From Hexactinellida sp. DTS-2022 (Eukaryota; Porifera; Hexactinellida), in the NCBI GenBank assembly GCA_028753945.1, contig JAPNXP010000016.1, forward strand, positions 186,001 to 250,000: DNA of 64,000 bases. The letters run 5' to 3'. Under the pieces are notes generated by a model. That model was not told the DNA's origin. It saw only the letters and a list, made by a program, of their open reading frames with translations, and made no database searches. Position numbers and translations under genes: made by a program. Positions 58,858 to 64,000 of the stretch are shown piece by piece; the stretch's first letter is position 1; each line of letters starts with the position of its first letter.

Positions 58858-59130
58858 TACTAGAGCGCTTCGCTTGCTAGGTCGCTTCGCGGCAGAACAA
58901 CCACACACCAACCGCTTCGTTGTTGCTGTGAGGTTTATATTCCTTCAACATTGAGTATTAAATCTTCAGATTTTTATCTCTAAGAGGGCGCGAAATTAGC
59001 GCGAATTAAGTGCAATTAAGTAAATTTTATAGATTTTCTAAGGTGTGAGAATTTCGGGTGGAAACTTCAACTTGTTGTCGGGGGCCAAAGGTTACCCCTG
59101 TATGTCAAAAATAAAATTTCGAAAACGCAA
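58858..59130. repeat. Foldback-arm fragment downstream of bZIP-A
   Basis: Opens gcgcttcgcttgctaggtcg, then ccacacaccaaccgcttcg, followed by shortened matches to the 19-kb arm. It is truncated relative to the full arm. Confidence 0.75.
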
Positions 59131-59396
59131 ATTATTAGAGGGTAAATTGGGATAATAAGCCAATAAATTACCTTGGCAACGGTGACCTAATTCCTTATAT
59201 ATATAAGTTTCCATCATTCCATGTTATGAACCACTACGGTGGGACAAGATTAATTTGATATAATTTGTTTCATAAAATCTAAAATAAAGCGTAAAGCAAG
59301 CGTAGAATGCCACAACTGCGATGTAAAGTACAATGAATACGAAAACGAACACGAAACAGTGTGTGCAAGTGAGCTGTGGCGGGAGAAGTGCGGAGT

Positions 59397-60899
59397 TTAG
59401 TTGAGCGCGTTATGTTCAGTGTGTGTAGCCTCGGGAGTGGGTGCGTTTTCGGGCGGCAGCTCGCCTACCGTGTCTTTCAGGTTAATAATGTCCTGCAGGA
59501 TCCGTTCTTTCTCAGACACCAATCGCTTACGTGTGGTCTTTAGCGAATCGAATTCTTCAGTCAAGTGCTGCTCCTCGCTCTTCTTACGTCGCCGACATTC
59601 CTCTGCGGCTTTCTTGTTCATAGCCTTTCGTCTGAGCTCTCTTATGTACGCTCTCTCTTCGTCAGAGAACGTAGCGTTGTCTATGATAGCGTTCAGGTCT
59701 GTCACAGACAGATCGAGCACCTTGTTGATGTCCACAAGCTCTAGGAATGTTCTATGCGAGAGGGAGGGCTCGCAGGAAGCCAGATTCTCGCTGTGTAGGA
59801 TGGGGAGGGCCTTTGTGCACTTCAATTCGTAATCCTCGCGTGTTAGCAGGGGCCGCTCAGTCTGTGAGTGGAGCGAGCTCTCTTTCATCACCACTATAAA
59901 GCATGACGTAATTATTTTCCCTTGTTGGGCATTAATATCACACAAGACACCATCCCAATATACAGCTACAGTACTCTTATAAATAGGACACCAGGGGACC
60001 GTCGAAATATGATCGCATTATCCGGAATTCGTATTATATCCGAAGTCTCTCGCAAGCATCTGAATAAGTTAGGAGAATAAAACTTTGTACTCCTTATCGA
60101 GAGTCTTCTGTAATAAGTAGTGCAATAAATCTCAAATATAACTTACATTCCAGTTTGATCTTTTTCTCAGTGGAAGGAGTGATGACGTCATGTCTCTTGG
60201 TACCTGCAAGAACAACAGTCAAGAAACTGCAATTTAATAGCACTCAAGATGTTACGTGTAATGCGAGGTAAACTACCTATTATGAGGCCAATACAGGTGC
60301 GAGTTCGTAGTGCATGCACTATCAACTACAGGCTCAGATTGAATTACAAGAGTTTCATTGCAAATTAAATATCAACTCAGAAGCGCTGAGAATACATAAT
60401 ACGATACTGTCTATTATAAATTAGTAGTACGACCAATTGTGTGCGTGCACAACAAACCTCGATGAGTCGGCTGCTGCTTATGAGGGGGGGCCTTGCCCTG
60501 GGACAGGTACACGTTTGGTACCAGCACCGGTTGAACGGGGCTGCTGCTCCTCCCAGGCTTTCCCTGCTGCTGAGACAGGCTATTAGCAATAAGTAAGCGC
60601 CAGTAGTTCTGCAGATGCGACTGGTAGAGCAGCCAGGCCAATTGCGAGCTGTTAAGGAGGAGGGGGGCTGAGGGGGGGTGGGGGTTGGTCTCGGAATTGT
60701 CGGTGAGTTCGTCTGAACTGTCGAGGGAAGAGGGAGGGGAGGGCGGCTCCGACTTCAATAGATTCTCAATAGAGAATGGATTAATTGGTTTCGTGTTCGG
60801 CGAAAGGATATCTGTCTTTGCGTGGCCTACCTGTAAATATAGCAATAAATACACGGGAATAATATAAATCCTGACTATACAACTTACTTGAGTAGCCAT
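59397..60899 (-). CDS. bZIP-A: CNC-like bZIP transcription factor, 312 aa, four exons
   Basis: Exons 60,888-60,899 (only four codons from ATG), 60,458-60,830, 60,147-60,203 and 59,397-59,893; phases 0, 1, 1 fit exactly. Residues ~22-30 (NPFSIENLL) form a short hydrophobic motif like those that recruit co-repressors, followed by a proline-rich SEPPSPPS segment. Exon 3 ends in KIKLE, a candidate SUMO site. The bZIP lies at ~235-290, with a preceding helical region (VTDLNAIIDN…DEERAYIRELR) typical of CNC proteins, the canonical N-K-K-A-A-E-E-C-R contact core, and zipper positions L258, L265, L272, I279 and L286. It is expected to bind DNA as a dimer. The donor gtttgt of exon 2 is weak. It and bZIP-B are probably paralogues. 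Confidence 0.88.
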
Positions 60900-61341
60900 T
60901 CCTATCAGCAATGCGAGTGTATGGGAGAGGACTTAAATACTCAGTGAATAGATTAGTTGTGTGGGTATACAATTTCATTCTTTATATACTACTGAAGTCC
61001 AAAGTGCATTTTTGCTGACAAAGTTTTCGCTTTCATCATAAAAGTAATTCTGCACAAATCCAACAAACCTGCGCAACTCATTTCTGCTGACGGGCGGCCT
61101 TAGGCAATATCCTGTGTGAGGTATAAATCTATTGTCTAATGAGCGGGAAAGTTAATTACAAATCCCAATACGACAGGGGCGAATCCTACAGAAATAGCAT
61201 CTAACAGAATACATTGTGTAATACACGCACACATTTAGATACAAATCATTCGAGATAATTGTTATCAAACCTATCCTATCAAAGCGGTACAAACTATCGT
61301 TATTGGAGAGAGGAGTATAAAGGTGTGGAGTTCCGCGCGTA
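60900..61341. other. Spacer between bZIP-A start and pyruvate kinase stop
   Basis: About 440 bp separating two minus-strand genes; should hold the bZIP-A promoter and pyruvate kinase 3' UTR. No repeat recognised. Confidence 0.45.
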
Positions 61342-61741
61342 TCAGTCCACAGTGAGAATGCGGATGGTGTTAGTAGCAGCGGGGCCGGGTCTCCAGCCGC
61401 TAACAACGATAATAGTAGAGCCTGGCCCTAGGATGCAGCGTTCTTTCGCGATACGGACAGACTGCTGAATGCGAAATTCTACGTCATCGACCCACGGCTC
61501 CTTCCTGGCCTCGCGAATGAGCACTGGCAGCGTGCCTCTGTACAGATGCAGTATCCTAGCAACGTGAGGGTCCCTAGTTATGGTGACGATGGGACAGCGG
61601 GGGCGGTATTTCGCGAGGAGGAATGCGGTTTTTCCGGTGGTGCTGAGACAAATTATGGCAGACGCGTGATGCACAAATGAGGCGTCAACTGCCGCGATTG
61701 CTATGGCAGTTACAGTGTCCGAGGGCGTAGGAGTGGCATAC
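61342..61741 (-). CDS. PK: Pyruvate kinase, last exon (C-terminal domain only)
   Basis: A 400-nt exon after acceptor tttgtag, ending in TGA, encodes the 133-residue C-terminal domain of pyruvate kinase, the glycolytic enzyme that makes ATP and pyruvate from phosphoenolpyruvate. Motifs seen: DASFVHHASAIICL, the fructose-bisphosphate loop STTGKTA (TKSGRS in human PKM2), KYRPRCPIVTITRD, HLYRGTLPVL, the W and R corresponding to PKM W482 and R489 (WVDDVEFR), and GWRPGPAATNT. At the position that is Lys in PKM2 and Glu in PKM1 it has Thr. The catalytic A and B domains are not in this exon; upstream exons were not found in the remaining 2.2 kb and probably lie past the window edge. A decayed copy is possible but the exon has no damage. 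Confidence 0.92.
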
Positions 61742-62983
61742 CTACAAACACGGACATATAAGTGACCGTTCCAAATCCCACCTCCCTATATTAATACATA
61801 TATGTTTAACATTTGTAATACAAAAAGGATGGTCTGCCATATATTAGTTAACCCCCTTTTGGAAGCGTTGCGACGCACGACCCTAATGGCACAAAAGAAT
61901 GCTTATATATCTCTCGTAAACAACTTATATTATGCAACTAAGCAAGTGTTGCACAATCGTTGTACTTTCCATACATAACAAGTTAGTTGCAAATCAGAGG
62001 AGAAATAACGTGAATGACTAAAACCTTAAATTAAATAGAATAATATTGCATAACCATGAAGCTAATTCTGGGAATAGCAAAGAGAAAATATTCCTTTCAA
62101 AATGTTTATCTTGCAAAATATGTGGTAACGTTATATTAGCTAACAACTGTGTTGTTAAAACAATTACATTGCTTACGAATACAGAGAAATACAAATAAGC
62201 AAATAATCGGCGTTCCAGCTAGGGAAAACACACATTCCTCGAATATAAAACATAGAATTTAGCTGACCGGATTAGGCAGCGCAGATATTTCAATACTGGG
62301 CCACTAACTAAAGTATAATCGGCACAATAAAAATAGAAATGCCCTCAGCTTATGCAATGACGTTGTGAAATAAGATATGAAAAAGGTAAAAGTTTAATGG
62401 TAAAATGTCCATTAAATTCTACACACAATGATTCTGTAGAATCCAAATTAAAACAAGAGAATTAGCGAAACTCGTAATGGTGTTAATTAATTGATGTTCA
62501 CAGCATGCAAGTACAAATCACAATGCAAATGTTTCTACGTAGAATTGACAAATTCACAAGTGTTCGCCCTAAGCAGATTTTAAAATGCGTATTTATTTCA
62601 TTAACTAAGATGGAAGAATTAGCAATCTAAAATGTATACGTGTAAATCGTTGATTTTGTACTACTATGTTTACTTAAAATTTTGATCTGACTTAGATCTA
62701 GGGCTGAAACGAATATTCGAAATGTAACGAACGAGCTGTTTTATCATTTTGCTTTACAGATTTTTACAGATTTGGACCCCCCTTTTCTATAATACTGCAA
62801 AGTCATTTACTTGATACAACTAAATTGCACCAAACCAAACATACATATTACATTGTGCAACATTGTTACAATAACAAAGTTGAATGACGTATCTATCTAT
62901 CTATCTATCTATCTATTGAAACACAATTGTCCTTTCTTTGTGTGTTTGTCCAGAATTAATAGGAAAGAGCATATGCTCTAGAG
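61742..62983. other. Non-coding stretch, probably pyruvate kinase intron
   Basis: No exon-like frame with splice sites recognised on either strand. Contains a decayed unit of the ctatactatagtatag family (62,297-62,330), a ttggaccccccttttctata scrap resembling the Ginger end (~62,771), and an (atct)n microsatellite at ~62,890-62,917. Confidence 0.5.
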
Positions 62984-63445
62984 CAGCGATTCCCAACCTT
63001 TTTCAACCGTGGACCCCCTATAGTAAATATTAGACATTCTGTGGACCCCCTCCCATTGTCCGTAATACATCCTGTGGACCCTCTACAGGAGTCCGTGGAC
63101 CCCAGGTTGGGAACCACTCATAGGCGCCGAACTTTATAAATCCCTGAGGGGGCAGGGCCAAAACTAGGTAAATCACTATTGGAAACAAAATTAAGTAAAA
63201 TAATTGAAGTTCACACACTATTTTAGCGTTTTTGCATACATCACTTTACGCATGCTGTTCTTCTCGACGAATACGTTCACCACCTCGCGCATATCCAGCA
63301 ATTCGACATAATCACTGTTTATCTTATAATATTAAGACAAATATTTACAAAATATATCCAAAACCCAAGGGGGCTGTCCCCCACGCCCTGTGAGCCAAGG
63401 GGGCAAGCCCCCTTGGCACCCCCCCCCTTCGGCGCCCATGCACTG
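62984..63445. mobile_element. hAT (Charlie-like) remnant with exact 8-bp TSD
   Basis: Left end CAGCGATTCCCAACCTTTT, right end GGCGCCCATGCACTG, flanked by CTCTAGAG on both sides (62,976-62,983 and 63,446-63,453). The interior has repeated gtggaccccc and an inverted gggaacca segment. No transposase frame. Confidence 0.88.
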
Positions 63446-64000
63446 CTCTAGAGATCTTAAAATTTGCATGCAGGGATAATTTTACACGCTGACAACGATC
63501 TATTGATTTTCTAAACGAAATAACGAGATTATGACGTCATGAAAGCATAGGCATCAAGTTTTGGAAAATATAATCAAAGATGGGGGGGGGGGCCACTGGG
63601 AGGTTTGCTAAATATTTCCAGATTTGTTTCTTCAAAAACAAAATCTGGATATATTGAGTAAACAAACCTGATTCTCACCCTCTATCATCCCTTGGTCGAT
63701 CAAAAGGACCACTTTCATACAAAAATTAAATCCACCGAAAGGTCCGGGAGGTCGCTCCCAGTGACCCCCCAGCCCCCCATCTAAAGTCGAGTTGGAACTA
63801 ATTTTATTTCAGCTCTTACAAGTTACAATTTTGATTCAGTGGATACAAAATATATTGCATTGCATGTTTCCCAAAATTTTTACATTTAATTATTATGCAG
63901 AAGTCAAATCCAGGTTAGGAAATTACTCTGCAATACAATTTACTGAATTAATTAATTAATTAAGTATAATTACCAGCCACAGGTTTCAATTACTATTTAT
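63446..64000. other. Non-coding right edge
   Basis: AT-rich with a poly-G run near 63,583 and a gtgacccccc… stretch near 63,760, possibly the two ends of another short hAT-like element (cactgggagg / cccagtgacc). No exon recognised. Confidence 0.4.

Noticed and set aside
45686-61741. Operon-like co-transcription of the five close minus-strand genes
   Set aside because: Spacings of 235-440 bp or more between several genes allow separate promoters, and I see no trans-splice leader signal; bZIP-B interrupts the series on the other strand.

Overview
This is eukaryotic, very probably invertebrate animal, nuclear DNA. Introns have GT-AG borders and consistent phases. There is a eukaryotic tRNA-Leu with an intron. 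The genes (an ankyrin-repeat TRP channel, a DAPP1-type SH2-PH adaptor, BTB-BACK-PDZ, CNC-like bZIPs, pyruvate kinase) are metazoan in character. The species cannot be named from the sequence; a non-bilaterian such as a sponge, placozoan or cnidarian is possible, but that is inference. Intergenic DNA is AT-rich and packed with DNA transposons. All splice models here were derived by hand from phase and splice-site matching.

Layout. (1) 1-16.2 kb: a tandem satellite of ~174-bp monomers. Its core is an 11-monomer higher-order repeat of 1,916 bp, repeated with almost no length change. The array ends in diverged monomers and a head-to-head inversion at ~16.22 kb, so it is a candidate centromeric array edge. 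(2) 17.2-45.4 kb: one minus-strand gene, probably a PH-domain adaptor with a tyrosine-rich tail. Five exons with compatible phases are spread over 28 kb, and its 22-kb second intron is filled with repeats. These include foldback elements, hAT-like and pogo/mariner-like MITEs with visible target-site duplications, at least 12 copies of a 120-130 bp hairpin family, and a 4-kb Ginger-like DNA transposon coding for an integrase-type transposase plus a cysteine-protease-like domain. A tRNA-Leu(CAA) gene also lies in this intron. (3) 45.7-61.7 kb: a compact gene-rich stretch. On the minus strand, from right to left, are the pyruvate kinase last exon, bZIP-A, the TRP channel, the DAPP1-like adaptor, and BTB-BACK-PDZ-PDZ; bZIP-B alone is on the plus strand. 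(4) 61.8-64 kb: non-coding sequence with hAT debris.

How it works together. The single-copy genes suggest signalling at membranes (TRP channel, PH and SH2-PH adaptors) and transcriptional response (two related small bZIP proteins 10 kb apart). Nothing in the sequence shows that they act in one pathway. The repeats carry their own history. Several insertions can be ordered by nesting, and undamaged paralogous repeat copies in the same window act as 'empty sites' for younger insertions.
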